Shown here: positions 8,305 through 15,831 of the stretch, piece by piece | How the letters are laid out: each line of letters starts with the position of its first letter | Position numbering within the stretch: the stretch's first letter is position 1 | Source: Clostridia bacterium | GTDB lineage: Bacteria; Bacillota; Clostridia; UBA1381; UBA9506 | Length of the DNA stretch: 43,633 nt | Direction: 5' to 3' | NCBI GenBank assembly: GCA_017416985.1 | Contig: JAFQAG010000249.1 | Coordinates: 1 to 43,633 of the forward strand | Made by a program: the position numbers and the translations under genes | Notes under the pieces: generated by a model | What the model saw: only the letters and a program-made list of their open reading frames with translations | What the model was told of the DNA's origin: nothing | Database searches by the model: none

Positions 8305-8998
8305 TCTTGCGCAACCTCCTTTCGAGCAAGCCAATAAGCCACGTAAATAACATTACCATAACAAGATAAACCAATGCAACAAGCAAAATCGGGTTAATCT
8401 GGTCGTATGTAGTATTTTTAATCTGGTTACCGGCTTTTGTAAGGTCAACAACTGCAACGTAACCTGCAACAGATGTTTCTTTTAAAAGAGCAATCATTTC
8501 GTTACCGATTGCAGGAAGAATATTTTTAAACGCCTGCGGCAGGATGATAAGCCACATAGTCTGTATGTTAGAAAATCCCAAGGACCTTCCTGCTTCCATC
8601 TGACCTGGGTCAATTGCCATAATACCAGAACGTATGGTTTCGGCAACATATGCACCTGAGTTTATACCGAATGTAAGCATTGCCACCCACGTTCCGTCTT
8701 TTGCTGATATAAATATAATGAAAAATGATATTAAAAGTTGCACTACAACCGGTGTTCCGCGAATAACTGTAAGATATATGTTCATTATTACATCAAGAAC
8801 TTTTAAAATTCTTGATTTTGGACTATTGTGCGCAAAAACTTTTATCATAGCAACAATTGTACCAATAATAACACCGATAATCAAAGCGCCGAAGGTTATA
8901 ATGAGTGTTTTTTCAAAACCCTCGATAAGTGTCATATATCTGTCGCCTACTATAAAGGTTTCGTGCAACTTGTTAATCCAGTTATTAAACCATTCCAT
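8294..8998 (-). CDS. Polar amino-acid ABC transporter permease (HisM/GlnP family)
   Basis: This is a 234-residue integral membrane protein. About five hydrophobic segments are visible, for example [20 protein letters not shown] near the N-terminus and [20 protein letters not shown] near the C-terminus. The EAA coupling loop is readable as [21 protein letters not shown] around residue 140. It would form a homodimeric channel driven by the adjacent ATPase. The ATG has AGAGGTAGAG upstream. It is separated from the binding-protein gene by a stem-loop that probably lowers its expression relative to the binding protein. Confidence 0.9.
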   Translation of the reverse strand: MEWFNNWINKLHETFIVGDRYMTLIEGFEKTLIITFGALIIGVIIGTIVAMIKVFAHNSPKSRILKVLDVIMNIYLTVIRGTPVVVQLLISFFIIFISAKDGTWVAMLTFGINSGAYVAETIRSGIMAIDPGQMEAGRSLGFSNIQTMWLIILPQAFKNILPAIGNEMIALLKETSVAGYVAVVDLTKAGNQIKNTTYDQINPILLVALVYLVMVMLFTWLIGLLERRLRKSER

Positions 8999-9050
8999 AT
9001 TACTCTACCTCTCATCTGGAAAAATTAACTTTCCCTTTTACTGCAAAAAT

Positions 9051-9073
9051 GGGGCTGTAATTTTTACAGCCCC
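9051..9073 (-). terminator. Intercistronic stem-loop between binding protein and permease
   Basis: GGGGCTGTAA (9051-9060) pairs perfectly with TTACAGCCCC (9064-9073), followed on the minus strand by ATTTTTG. It lies between the binding-protein stop and the permease start. Such partial terminators or 3' stabilisers commonly raise binding-protein dosage. Confidence 0.8.
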
Positions 9074-9092
9074 TTAATTAACAAAAGTCTAA

Positions 9093-9836
9093 TTATTCAG
9101 CATCGTACGGCAATTCGAATTTTTCGAATATTTTAGCTAATGTGCCGTCTGCTTTAAGTTCGCCAAGAGCTTTGTCGATTTCAGCAGTAAGCGCGTCATC
9201 ACCCTTTTTAAGAGCGATAGCATATGCTTCCTGTGTTAAAGCTTCGTCTAAAACTTTTGTTTTGCCGTTCTGTTCAGCAGAAAGTGCTCTTGCAACAGCA
9301 TCGTCAATAACAACAGCCTCTACTTTACCAGAAGTTAAAGCAGTAACTGCCTCTGCGCCTGTTTTAAACGACTGAACTGTGTATGCGTTATCAAGTAAGT
9401 ACTGTTCGCCTGTTGTGCCTTCCTGACAAGCAATTGTTTTGCCCTCTAAGTCAGCAGCACCTGCAATAGCGCTGTCAGCCATAACGATGATAGCCTGAGA
9501 AGCTGTGTAGTAGTCAACTGAGAAGTTCATGTTCTTCTTTCTTTCATCGTTTGCTGTGATACCTGCAACTGCCATGTCGTATTTACCTGTTGCAGCACCT
9601 GTTAAAGCAGCATCAAAGTCAATGTTAGTAATTTCGAGTTCTTTGCCAAGTTTTTCAGCAATAGCTTTTGCGATGTCTACGTCAGCACCAACGATTTCAC
9701 CATTTTCTAAATATTCAAATGGTGGAAACTCAGCGTTTGTAGCCATTGTAAGCTTGTCGCTTTTAGCTGAACAACCAGCGAATACACAAACCGCCATCAT
9801 AACGGCAAGTGCGAGTGCAATAATCTTTTTCATCAT
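9093..9836 (-). CDS. Amino-acid-binding lipoprotein of the ABC importer
   Basis: This is a 247-residue family-3 solute-binding protein. A signal peptide of about 21 residues ends in VFAGC, with Cys22 as the predicted lipidation site, so it is membrane-tethered outside the cell. The mature part begins LTMATNAEFPPFEYLENGEI, and DFDAALTGAATGKYDMAVAG and GITANDERKKNMNFS supply the loops that normally hold the ligand carboxylate (Arg) and amine (Asp). Polar amino acids, cystine or glutamine are candidates. GGAGG lies before two tandem ATGs (9836, 9833). It is first gene of the importer operon and has its own promoter. Confidence 0.9.
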   Translation of the reverse strand: MMKKIIALALAVMMAVCVFAGCSAKSDKLTMATNAEFPPFEYLENGEIVGADVDIAKAIAEKLGKELEITNIDFDAALTGAATGKYDMAVAGITANDERKKNMNFSVDYYTASQAIIVMADSAIAGAADLEGKTIACQEGTTGEQYLLDNAYTVQSFKTGAEAVTALTSGKVEAVVIDDAVARALSAEQNGKTKVLDEALTQEAYAIALKKGDDALTAEIDKALGELKADGTLAKIFEKFELPYDAE

Positions 9837-9868
9837 AAAATCCTCCTAAAAATATATTTGTCTTATTC

Positions 9869-9897
9869 ATTATACATTAAAAAGGTGGATTAATCAA
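9869..9897 (-). promoter_or_regulatory. Promoter of the amino-acid importer operon
   Basis: On the minus strand TTGATT (9897-9892) and TATAAT (9874-9869) are separated by 17 bases, about 35 bases upstream of the binding-protein ATG. No clear operator or riboswitch is visible in the short leader. Confidence 0.8.
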
Positions 9898-9938
9898 GTG
9901 TAATTTACAATTTTATTACAAAATACACTGTTTCTTCC

Positions 9939-10634
9939 TTATAAAACGTTAAATTCTTCTGCAATTTCTAAGGCAAAGTCGGCAATATCGTCATACATTT
10001 TTGAATTATCAAGCTCTGCTAAAATGTGGTGTCCGCCGTTATCATAATATCTAACAGTCTTTTTAGCGCTTTTAATATTTGAATATAAATATTCCGCACT
10101 TTTAGGGATAACCACATCATCATCAGAACACTGCAGAATAAATGCAGGAGTTTTAACTTCCGAAAGCATCAGTTTGGTATGCTCTAAAAGTTTTTTAAAC
10201 TCTCTTAACGTTTTGGGCGGAATATTATCAATATACATATATCGCCTGATGTTTTTAAAATCGTGTTCTTTTAAATCGTGCATCACACCTTTTATAATTG
10301 CAGGCACATTAACGCAAAAAACTGGACAGTTTACCAGCACAACGGCCGCCGCTTTGTGACGTTTAGCAAGATTTAAGGCTATTAATCCACCCATAGAAAA
10401 GCCTATAATAATAACCTTGTCATATATTTTTGCAAGCTCGGTATATTTCTTACCAGAGTCGGCAAGCCATTCATAATATTTTGAATCAGAAAGTACCTTT
10501 TTACCTTGCTCGTGACCTTTAATCGTTATTGATTCAGCCGAAATACCTTTTTTATTTAAATGCTTTTTAAGACGCTCCATCTGATACTTTCCGCCTGCAA
10601 CTCCGTGAATAAGCAAACACGCAATATGCTCCAT
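9939..10634 (-). CDS. Alpha/beta hydrolase (carboxylesterase/monoacylglycerol lipase-like)
   Basis: This 231-residue cytoplasmic hydrolase has the Est30/lysophospholipase shape. The oxyanion HG motif is LLIHGVAGG (residues 7-15), and the nucleophile elbow GFSMGG places Ser80. The acid is probably in CSDDDVVIP near 180, and the base is in GGHHILAE near 205. No signal peptide is present. AAAGGAGAAAAACAAA precedes the ATG. It appears monocistronic, between tRNA-Ser and the ABC importer. The ester substrate is unknown; short-chain acyl esters or lipids are usual for the family. Confidence 0.85.
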   Translation of the reverse strand: MEHIACLLIHGVAGGKYQMERLKKHLNKKGISAESITIKGHEQGKKVLSDSKYYEWLADSGKKYTELAKIYDKVIIIGFSMGGLIALNLAKRHKAAAVVLVNCPVFCVNVPAIIKGVMHDLKEHDFKNIRRYMYIDNIPPKTLREFKKLLEHTKLMLSEVKTPAFILQCSDDDVVIPKSAEYLYSNIKSAKKTVRYYDNGGHHILAELDNSKMYDDIADFALEIAEEFNVL

Positions 10635-10731
10635 TTTGTTTTTCTCCTTTTTCGGTTTGACTATTAGTTTGCTAAAAAAAACGAAAAATAAAAGGAGATT
10701 TAAAAATGTTTTAAAAAATATAATTTAGGTC

Positions 10732-10760
10732 TTGCAAACCTTTTAAAACTGTGCTATAAT
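10732..10760 (+). promoter_or_regulatory. Promoter of tRNA-Ser
   Basis: TTGCAA (10732-10737) and TATAAT (10755-10760) have a 17-base spacer and end 29 bases before the mature tRNA 5' end, as expected for a tRNA promoter. Confidence 0.82.
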
Positions 10761-10789
10761 AACAATTCGTGATATAAAACTTAATATAT

Positions 10790-10881
10790 GGAGAGATGGC
10801 TGAGCTGGCCTAAGGCGCACGATTGGAAATCGTGTAACGGCTAATACCCGTTCGAGGGTTCGAATCCCTCTCTCTCCGCCA
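10790..10881 (+). tRNA. tRNA-Ser (GGA)
   Basis: The acceptor arms GGAGAGA (10790-10796) and TCTCTCC (10871-10877) pair perfectly, followed by discriminator G and an encoded CCA. The anticodon stem CACGA/TCGTG encloses TTGGAAA, giving anticodon GGA at 10825-10827 for UCC/UCU serine codons. The long variable arm (about 10834-10850) is diagnostic of class II tRNA-Ser, and the T-arm GTTCGAATC is intact. Its 3' end faces the remnant of a tyrosine recombinase, which suggests it once served as an integration site. Confidence 0.97.
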
Positions 10882-10889
10882 CTCATCAA

Positions 10890-10920
10890 GGTTTCTGAAA
10901 TACCGGAAACCCTGATTTTT
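10890..10920 (+). terminator. Terminator of tRNA-Ser
   Basis: GGTTTC (10890-10895) pairs with GAAACC (10906-10911), followed by CTGATTTTTTT. It lies 8 bases after the tRNA CCA. Confidence 0.75.
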
Positions 10921-10927
10921 TTGAGAA

Positions 10928-10957
10928 TTCCCAAAAAAATGCTTTGGGAACTTTTTT
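10928..10957 (+). terminator. Second plus-strand terminator after tRNA-Ser
   Basis: TTCCCAAA (10928-10935) pairs with TTTGGGAA (10943-10950), followed by CTTTTTT. Its T-tract overlaps the stop codon of the recombinase stump on the other strand. Confidence 0.75.
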
Positions 10958-11067
10958 ATATATTAACCAATCCCAAAATCGTTTCCATTGATGCTTGCTT
11001 AGAACTTGCATCAACATGTGAGTAAATGTTAGCAGTAGTTGCAAAATCACTGTGGCCAAGCCAGGGT
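10956..11067 (-). pseudogene. Tyrosine recombinase (phage integrase) C-terminal remnant
   Basis: Reading the minus strand down to a TAA at 10958-10956 gives WLGHSDFATTANIYSHVD followed by about 18 more residues (ASSKQ...TILGLVNI). This is the characteristic end of a Xer/phage-type integrase, with the catalytic His (LGHS) and the nucleophilic Tyr (NIYSH). About 36 residues remain. The frame is cut at about 11067, where an unrelated REP-like hairpin starts, and the rest of the catalytic domain (Arg boxes) is absent. It lies 75 bases from the 3' end of tRNA-Ser and convergent to it, a position typical for integrases of elements inserted in tRNA genes. Confidence 0.82.
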
Positions 11068-11090
11068 GTCAAGGGGACGGTTCTTCTGAC
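11068..11090. repeat. REP-like imperfect hairpin at the integrase breakpoint
   Basis: From 11068 to 11090 a 10-bp imperfect stem can form: GTCAAGGGGA against TTCTTCTGAC with loop CGG, one A-C mismatch and three G-T pairs. The sequence has the look of short palindromes scattered in clostridial genomes in association with Y1 (REP/IS200-type) transposases. Only one copy is present in this window, so the repeat nature is inference. Confidence 0.5.
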
Positions 11091-11101
11091 GCACTTTAGA
11101 G

Positions 11102-11130
11102 AGAGCGGCTATTTTCCGCTCTTCTTTTTT
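11102..11130 (+). terminator. Orphan plus-strand terminator
   Basis: AGAGCGG (11102-11108) pairs with CCGCTCT (11116-11122), followed by TCTTTTTT. No intact plus-strand gene lies immediately upstream, so it is probably left over from the lost element or terminates readthrough from the tRNA. Confidence 0.75.
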
Positions 11131-11165
11131 GTCACAAAATGAACACGCAAATAAGAATTTGCTTA

Positions 11166-11180
11166 TTGCAAACGTTTGCT
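11166..11180. promoter_or_regulatory. cre-like LacI-family operator
   Basis: TTGCAAACGTTTGCT contains the perfect 12-bp palindrome GCAAACGTTTGC with central CG (11168-11179). It fits every fixed position of the catabolite-responsive element WTGNAANCGNWNNCW. Binding by CcpA or another LacI/GalR regulator across the -35 box would repress the downstream gene. Which regulator binds cannot be told from the site. Confidence 0.72.
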
Positions 11181-11194
11181 ATATATCTTATAAT
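11166..11194 (+). promoter_or_regulatory. Promoter of the putative glycosidase gene
   Basis: TTGCAA (11166-11171) and TATAAT (11189-11194) are separated by 17 bases. The -35 hexamer is part of the palindrome at 11166-11180. Confidence 0.8.
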
Positions 11195-11237
11195 TAATAT
11201 GAGTTAAACCATAAATTAACAAGAAAGAGGAAAGATT

Positions 11238-13373
11238 ATGTCAAATGTTAAATTACCTCCTGTTATAGAGGATAAACAGCTTTTACTTCCACATTTTCCT
11301 AGCAGATTGCATGCCGCAGTCTTTCGCTTGTGGGAGACTGTAAAGGCTGAAAGAATAGCTTATGCTTTAGACCTGCCACTTGAAAAGATTATTGAAACAG
11401 CCAACGAGTTAGGTCTTAGCGAGCAGAAAAATATGGATATATGGAGCGAGCGCGGTTACATAACAACCATTCGTAATGCGTGGCATGTTCTGCCATACGA
11501 ACAGCTTTTAAAGGTTTTAGATTGGACTGATGAGCAGTTAGCAAATTGCTTAAAGGATGATGACTTTTTAGATATAAAACTCGGCGGATGGACTCCGTTT
11601 AAAGCATACTGCGAGCCGGTTACTGCCGAAGATCTAAACGATGAACAAAAGGCTCAGCTTGAAAAGATAAGAAAAATTATGAAAAGCGATTTTTCTGATA
11701 TGTTTTCCGGCAGCAAGCCGTTTGAATTTTTTAGTGAAAATGAAAAGGCTGTAACACCTGCAAACGATGCTGACGGACTTAGAATGATATTCTCATACTG
11801 CGGTCTTTACGCAACTGTTCTTGATAACGACATCAGCACTTCTTATCCTGAGGCGCTTATGCAAAAATATCAGGCAGCAGGAGTTAATGCTGTGTGGCTA
11901 CCTGTTGTGCTTTATCAGGTTACAGAATTTCCGTTTGATGCAAGCTATTCTGTCGGATACGAAAAACGTCAGGAAAGACTGCGTGAATTAGTTAAGCTTG
12001 CCGCACAATATGGAATAAAAATATATCTTTATTTGAATGAGCCAAGAAATATGCCGATTACATTTTTTGATAAACATCCTGAACTATTGGGTAGAAAAAA
12101 TGATTTATACGGCGCATTGTGCACAAGCGATAGTCGTGTTTTAGAGTATGTTAAAAACTCAGTTACTGCTCTTTGTAAGGCTGTGCCTGGTTTGGGCGGT
12201 TTTGTTACGATTACCCAGTCAGAAAATCTTACACATTGTAAGTCCCGTCCTGAAGGTGAAGAATGTCCCAGATGCAAAGACAAGCCTGTTTTAAAGCTGA
12301 TTTCTGAAGTGCTATGTGCAATTTCTGAAGCATCAAGAGCAGTTGACCCTTCAATTAAAACAATCGCATGGACATGGGCGTGGACAAGTGCAATGAACAA
12401 CGACGAAATTCGCGAGTGTATCGCATCATTACCTGAAGAAATCATTGTGCAGTGCAACAGCGAGGCTCAAAAACCATTCACCATCGGTGGAGTCAACGGC
12501 AATATTGAAGATTACAGTATGTCTATCCCAGGACCGGGAGAGCTCGCAAAATCCGTATGGTCGCTGGCAAGAGATTTAGGCAGAGAAACCTGCGCTAAGG
12601 TTCAGGTAAACGTAACCTGGGAATGCAGTACCATTCCTTACCTACCCGTATTTGATTTAATAAGAGAGCATATGTGCGGCCTTAAAGCTGAGGGTGTGCG
12701 CCACTTAATGCTTAGCTGGACGCTTGGCGGATATCCGTCTGTAAACTTAAAGGTTGCATCACAGTGTCTGGTTGATCCCAGCGAAAAAAAGTATGACGAG
12801 CTTTTAAAAAGCGAATATGGTGAATATGCCGAAACTGTTAAAAAAGCGGCAAAAATATTCTCTGATGCTTTTCGTGAGTTCCCATTCCACTTAGACAGTG
12901 TATATCACGGTCCGCAAAACGCAGGTCCTTCGAATCTGTTATTTGAAAAGCCAACAGGCTTTACCGCAACTATGACCGGATATTCGTATGACGATATCGA
13001 CACGTGGAGAGCAAATTATCCTCGTGAGGTTTATTTAAACCAGTATAAAAAGTTAAGTGACAAATGGAGAGAGGGCTTAGAGCTTATTAAAAATATGCCT
13101 GAATGCGAATTTACCCAAGCAGCCTGGGCAGGATATGCTCTGTTCTACTCTTCATATCTGCAATCTGAGTTTATTTTAAGCCGTGACGGCGGAGACAAAG
13201 AAAAACTCGCCAAAATATTGTCAGAAGAACGCGACTTAGCATTTAAAATGTATCAGCTTATGAACAAAAACTCACTAATCGGATACGAAGCAGCAAATCA
13301 CTATTACTTTAATAAGGGTATGATGGCAGAAAAGGTAATATGTTGTGAATATTTAAAAGATAAACTTTGTTAA
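11238..13373 (+). CDS. Large putative TIM-barrel glycoside-hydrolase-like protein
   Basis: This is a 711-residue cytoplasmic-looking protein with no signal peptide. I do not recognise a named family with certainty. Residues about 20-60 look helix-turn-helix-like (AERIAYALDLPLEKIIETAN), and about 75-100 carry ITTIRNAWHVLPYEQLLKVL. The central part (about 190-530) has TIM-barrel-like strands and loops: GVNAVWLPVV, GIKIYLYLNEPRN, GGFVTITQSENLTHC with an ECPRCKDK cysteine pair, IKTIAWTWAW and GVRHLMLSWTLGGYPS. These recall GH20/GH163-like barrels. Conserved acids (for example Glu in TQSENL) could be catalytic, but that is inference. AGAGGAAAG precedes the ATG. The operator context fits sugar-responsive control. 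Confidence 0.6.
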   Translation: MSNVKLPPVIEDKQLLLPHFPSRLHAAVFRLWETVKAERIAYALDLPLEKIIETANELGLSEQKNMDIWSERGYITTIRNAWHVLPYEQLLKVLDWTDEQLANCLKDDDFLDIKLGGWTPFKAYCEPVTAEDLNDEQKAQLEKIRKIMKSDFSDMFSGSKPFEFFSENEKAVTPANDADGLRMIFSYCGLYATVLDNDISTSYPEALMQKYQAAGVNAVWLPVVLYQVTEFPFDASYSVGYEKRQERLRELVKLAAQYGIKIYLYLNEPRNMPITFFDKHPELLGRKNDLYGALCTSDSRVLEYVKNSVTALCKAVPGLGGFVTITQSENLTHCKSRPEGEECPRCKDKPVLKLISEVLCAISEASRAVDPSIKTIAWTWAWTSAMNNDEIRECIASLPEEIIVQCNSEAQKPFTIGGVNGNIEDYSMSIPGPGELAKSVWSLARDLGRETCAKVQVNVTWECSTIPYLPVFDLIREHMCGLKAEGVRHLMLSWTLGGYPSVNLKVASQCLVDPSEKKYDELLKSEYGEYAETVKKAAKIFSDAFREFPFHLDSVYHGPQNAGPSNLLFEKPTGFTATMTGYSYDDIDTWRANYPREVYLNQYKKLSDKWREGLELIKNMPECEFTQAAWAGYALFYSSYLQSEFILSRDGGDKEKLAKILSEERDLAFKMYQLMNKNSLIGYEAANHYYFNKGMMAEKVICCEYLKDKLC

Positions 13374-13381
13374 TAAAAAAA

Positions 13382-13411
13382 GAAAAATATCGCTTTTATG
13401 CGATATTTTTC
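13382..13411. terminator. Bidirectional terminator
   Basis: GAAAAATATCGC (13382-13393) pairs perfectly with GCGATATTTTTC (13400-13411), with A and T tracts on both sides. It serves the glycosidase-like gene on plus and the SDR gene on minus. Confidence 0.88.
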
Positions 13412-13416
13412 TTTTT

Positions 13417-14073
13417 TTAATCTTCCTGCCAAACAAATTTATAATTAATTGCTTCTCCGCCATCCACAAGTATGTTCTGACCGGTGCAAAAACTATTTAC
13501 AGCCGTAAGAAAATATGCCCATTCGGCAATTTCTTCAGGTGTTGCCCATCTTTTAAGAGGTGTTTCGTCCATAATCTGATTCCACAAGTTCGCATCATTT
13601 ATAACGCAGTCGTTAAGCGGTGTTATAACTCCACCGGGGTCTAAGCTGTTGCAGGTTGCTCCAAATGGTGCAACACGAATTGCAACATTTTTTGTGTATG
13701 CCATAACTCCGCCCTTGCTTGCGCAGTATTCGGGAAATTCAGAGCCTGTATGTCCGCTTGCTGAGCCGATATTTAATATCGATTTAATTTTATTCTGAAT
13801 GCCGTATTTTTCTGTAATATGAATAAGTGCCTTAAGGTTTACATCAATATCCGCTTCGTTTTGCGTTCCTGCATTATTTATTAAAATATTAATCTCTTCT
13901 AATTCAGGAAGATTATTATAATCACGCACATCGCATACATAATGAGTATATTCAGGACGCGTAATACTCGCCTTTTCTTTATCAATTCCTATTACCTTGT
14001 TATTCTCTTTTAAAAATTTCTCTGCTATTGCCTTGCCTATTCCCTGCGAGGTTCCTGTAATTAAAACATTCAC
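13417..14073 (-). CDS. Short-chain dehydrogenase/reductase (SDR)
   Basis: This 218-residue classical SDR has the nucleotide motif TGTSQGIGKAIA (residues 6-17), ILINNAG, SASG with the catalytic Ser, and YCASKGG for the Tyr-Lys pair. GQNILVDGGEAIN closes the fold. It is slightly shorter than the usual 245-260. The acidic GIDKEK after strand 2 suggests NAD preference. The GTG at 14073 follows GCAGGTGAG and lies 8 bases after the VUT transporter gene, so they are co-transcribed. The substrate is unknown. Confidence 0.87.
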   Translation of the reverse strand: MNVLITGTSQGIGKAIAEKFLKENNKVIGIDKEKASITRPEYTHYVCDVRDYNNLPELEEINILINNAGTQNEADIDVNLKALIHITEKYGIQNKIKSILNIGSASGHTGSEFPEYCASKGGVMAYTKNVAIRVAPFGATCNSLDPGGVITPLNDCVINDANLWNQIMDETPLKRWATPEEIAEWAYFLTAVNSFCTGQNILVDGGEAINYKFVWQED

Positions 14074-14080
14074 GTTAAAC

Positions 14081-14824
14081 TCACCTGCTTTCAGATATAT
14101 ATTGAAGATATTCTTTTCCTACTTGTCTGCCCCTCCAGCGTTTAACAATTCGATAGCCTATAGGCGAGAATATAATTTCCATTATAAGCTCTGCTACCGC
14201 TCCTGTAAGAGCACACATTGCGCATTGCAAAACAGTCCAGCTGAATCCGTCCCAGAATATCGGGGCAAAACCCACGAAAACTATAACCGAAAAGATAAAA
14301 TTATCGCAGAACTGACCTATAAAGGTGGATATATAGCTCTGCATTGCATATGCAAACTTTCCGTCAGGATTCTTTTTAAATGCCTTTCCGATCGACCAGT
14401 TAAGCATATTATTAATAACTGCCGATGCTAAAAACGCAATCGTACTGCCAAGTAATATAAACCAAGTACCGCCAAAAATCCCGTCAAATGCGCTGTAATC
14501 ACTGGCGTTTGATGGAATAGCACTTGCAACAAAAAATATAAGGCAGGTAAGCAAGTTTATCATCGCCGCAAGCACCGATATTTTGTTTGATGCTTTAGGA
14601 CCGAAATGCTTTGTTATAATATCCATACACATAAACGAAAGCCATGATATTAATATTCCGCCGTCTAATGCTATCCAGCTTAGCTGAAGTAATGTTTTAT
14701 TTGCCAAAAGATTCATTGATATTACACTTACAACAAATAAAGTTACAACAGGAGCAGGTATGCACATTATTAAAAGCGAAGTTTCTTTCCGCTCTTTTTT
14801 TATATATTCTTTTAAATTAAGCAC
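14081..14824 (-). CDS. VUT-family (YhhQ-like) putative queuosine-precursor transporter
   Basis: This is a 247-residue membrane protein with about six hydrophobic segments. Family marks of DUF165/VUT transporters are DIITKHFGPKASNK near 68-81, the long segment ASAVINNMLNWSIG and STFIGQFCDNFIFS. Characterised relatives import queuosine precursors for tRNA modification. The start is a GTG with AGGGTGAAAAGGC upstream; no ATG fits. The leader is only about 40 bases and shows no preQ1 riboswitch, so the substrate is less certain than usual. It heads a two-gene operon with an SDR enzyme. Confidence 0.82.
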   Translation of the reverse strand: MLNLKEYIKKERKETSLLIMCIPAPVVTLFVVSVISMNLLANKTLLQLSWIALDGGILISWLSFMCMDIITKHFGPKASNKISVLAAMINLLTCLIFFVASAIPSNASDYSAFDGIFGGTWFILLGSTIAFLASAVINNMLNWSIGKAFKKNPDGKFAYAMQSYISTFIGQFCDNFIFSVIVFVGFAPIFWDGFSWTVLQCAMCALTGAVAELIMEIIFSPIGYRIVKRWRGRQVGKEYLQYISESR

Positions 14825-14869
14825 GCCTTTTCACCCTATTTTTAAAATTTCAGTTTTATGCTGTTTAAT

Positions 14870-14898
14870 ATTTTATCAAAATAAAAAATTTCTGTCAA
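14870..14898 (-). promoter_or_regulatory. Promoter of the VUT-SDR operon
   Basis: Minus strand TTGACA (14898-14893) and TAAAAT (14875-14870) with a 17-base spacer lie between the end of the PocR-AraC gene and the transporter start. Confidence 0.8.
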
Positions 14899-14909
14899 CA
14901 AGCATGCAT

Positions 14910-15713
14910 TTAGTTCATATTGTTTTTGCGATACTTAAGCGGTGATATGCCAAATTCTTTTTTAAAAAGATATATAAAATAGCTTGTATCATTAAAACCT
15001 GTATCAAATGCAATTTCTGTAATCGAAAAATCTGTTTCTAAAAGCATTTTTTTGGCATCTGCTAATTTTAACTTATTGCAGTATGCTTTAATCGTCATTT
15101 TACACTCACGCTTAAACATATGACTTATATACGATTTACTTCTGTTAAAATGCGCACACAAATCTGACAAAGTAACGTTGTTATGATATTCATTTAAAAA
15201 CTGAATCAACTGATTAAATTCATTGGCAGTTTCTTTGGCATAGCATTCAAATAATTGTTCAAGCATTATGCAAAGCGGAGGAATAAGAGTGTCGCACAAC
15301 TCCTTGGGTATTTCTTTATCGGATAATGCTCTTTCCCATAAGTCTGCTTTAGCACCTTTACAATTTGAAACCTTGTTTCTGTATCCACTTACAACAACAA
15401 AGCCTATCGCCTTTTCTGCTTTAAATATAGGATGCACGTATTCTAAAACCCCTGCGTGACACATACTTAAAAAGCTTTCTCTAACGCCTTTTTTTATAAT
15501 ACTTTGCTGATATAATACACACTCGTGATGTTTTGTTCTTTTTACCGCTATACAATACGGATTAGTATGAGAATTGTATTCAAGCAGCATCGGTAATATT
15601 TTCTGCGGAAGACAGTATAAAATATTCTGGTCAAAATGAACCGATACACTAAGACCGCACTCTTTATTCAGGTATCCGATATATGAATTTATTTTTAAAA
15701 TAAGCTTTTCCAT
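14910..15713 (-). CDS. AraC-family regulator with PocR sensor domain
   Basis: This is a 267-residue transcription factor. The N-terminal ~150 residues look like a PocR ligand domain, with NPYCIAVKRTKHHECVLYQQ, a SMCHAGVLEYVHPI segment and IGFVVVSGY. The conserved Cys/His pattern fits the family that senses small hydrocarbons or metabolites. The C-terminal ~100 residues hold two helix-turn-helix motifs (TLSDLCAHFNRSKSYISHMF and SITEIAFDTGFNDTSYFIYL) ending in the AraC FGISPLKYRK signature. GGGTGAGAGT precedes the ATG. It is divergent from the FAD oxidoreductase gene at a 118-base spacer, so that gene is the likely target. Confidence 0.9.
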   Translation of the reverse strand: MEKLILKINSYIGYLNKECGLSVSVHFDQNILYCLPQKILPMLLEYNSHTNPYCIAVKRTKHHECVLYQQSIIKKGVRESFLSMCHAGVLEYVHPIFKAEKAIGFVVVSGYRNKVSNCKGAKADLWERALSDKEIPKELCDTLIPPLCIMLEQLFECYAKETANEFNQLIQFLNEYHNNVTLSDLCAHFNRSKSYISHMFKRECKMTIKAYCNKLKLADAKKMLLETDFSITEIAFDTGFNDTSYFIYLFKKEFGISPLKYRKNNMN

Positions 15714-15831
15714 ACTCTCACCCTTTGTGCATATTTTTTATATTTTTCTACATTTTTTTAATAGAAAATCACTATAAAATATAATATAATTATACTACAC
15801 ACTAAACTTTTGTCAATACGGAGTTGATTTT

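Larger units (their letters stand above)
10882..11237. other. Gene-free 356-base interval: remains of an integrative element
   Basis: The stretch between tRNA-Ser and the next gene has no intact coding sequence. It contains, in order, two terminators, the integrase stump, the REP-like hairpin, an orphan terminator, and a promoter with a palindromic operator for the downstream glycosidase-like gene. Confidence 0.8.

Noticed and set aside
8634-9077. Plus-strand frame of 147 codons opposite the permease gene
   Set aside because: It is antisense to a clear permease and has no ribosome site or family features.
9529-9849. Plus-strand frame of 106 codons opposite the binding-protein gene
   Set aside because: Low-complexity Ser/Ala-rich translation that mirrors the signal peptide; shadow of the real gene.
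10743-10934. A 63-codon minus-strand frame containing GGERGIRTLE
   Set aside because: It is the reverse strand of tRNA-Ser and its terminator; this peptide is a well-known false gene over tRNA genes.
14825-14869. preQ1 riboswitch before the VUT transporter
   Set aside because: The minus-strand leader lacks the riboswitch core hairpin and the AAAAACTAAGG-type tail, and is too short.
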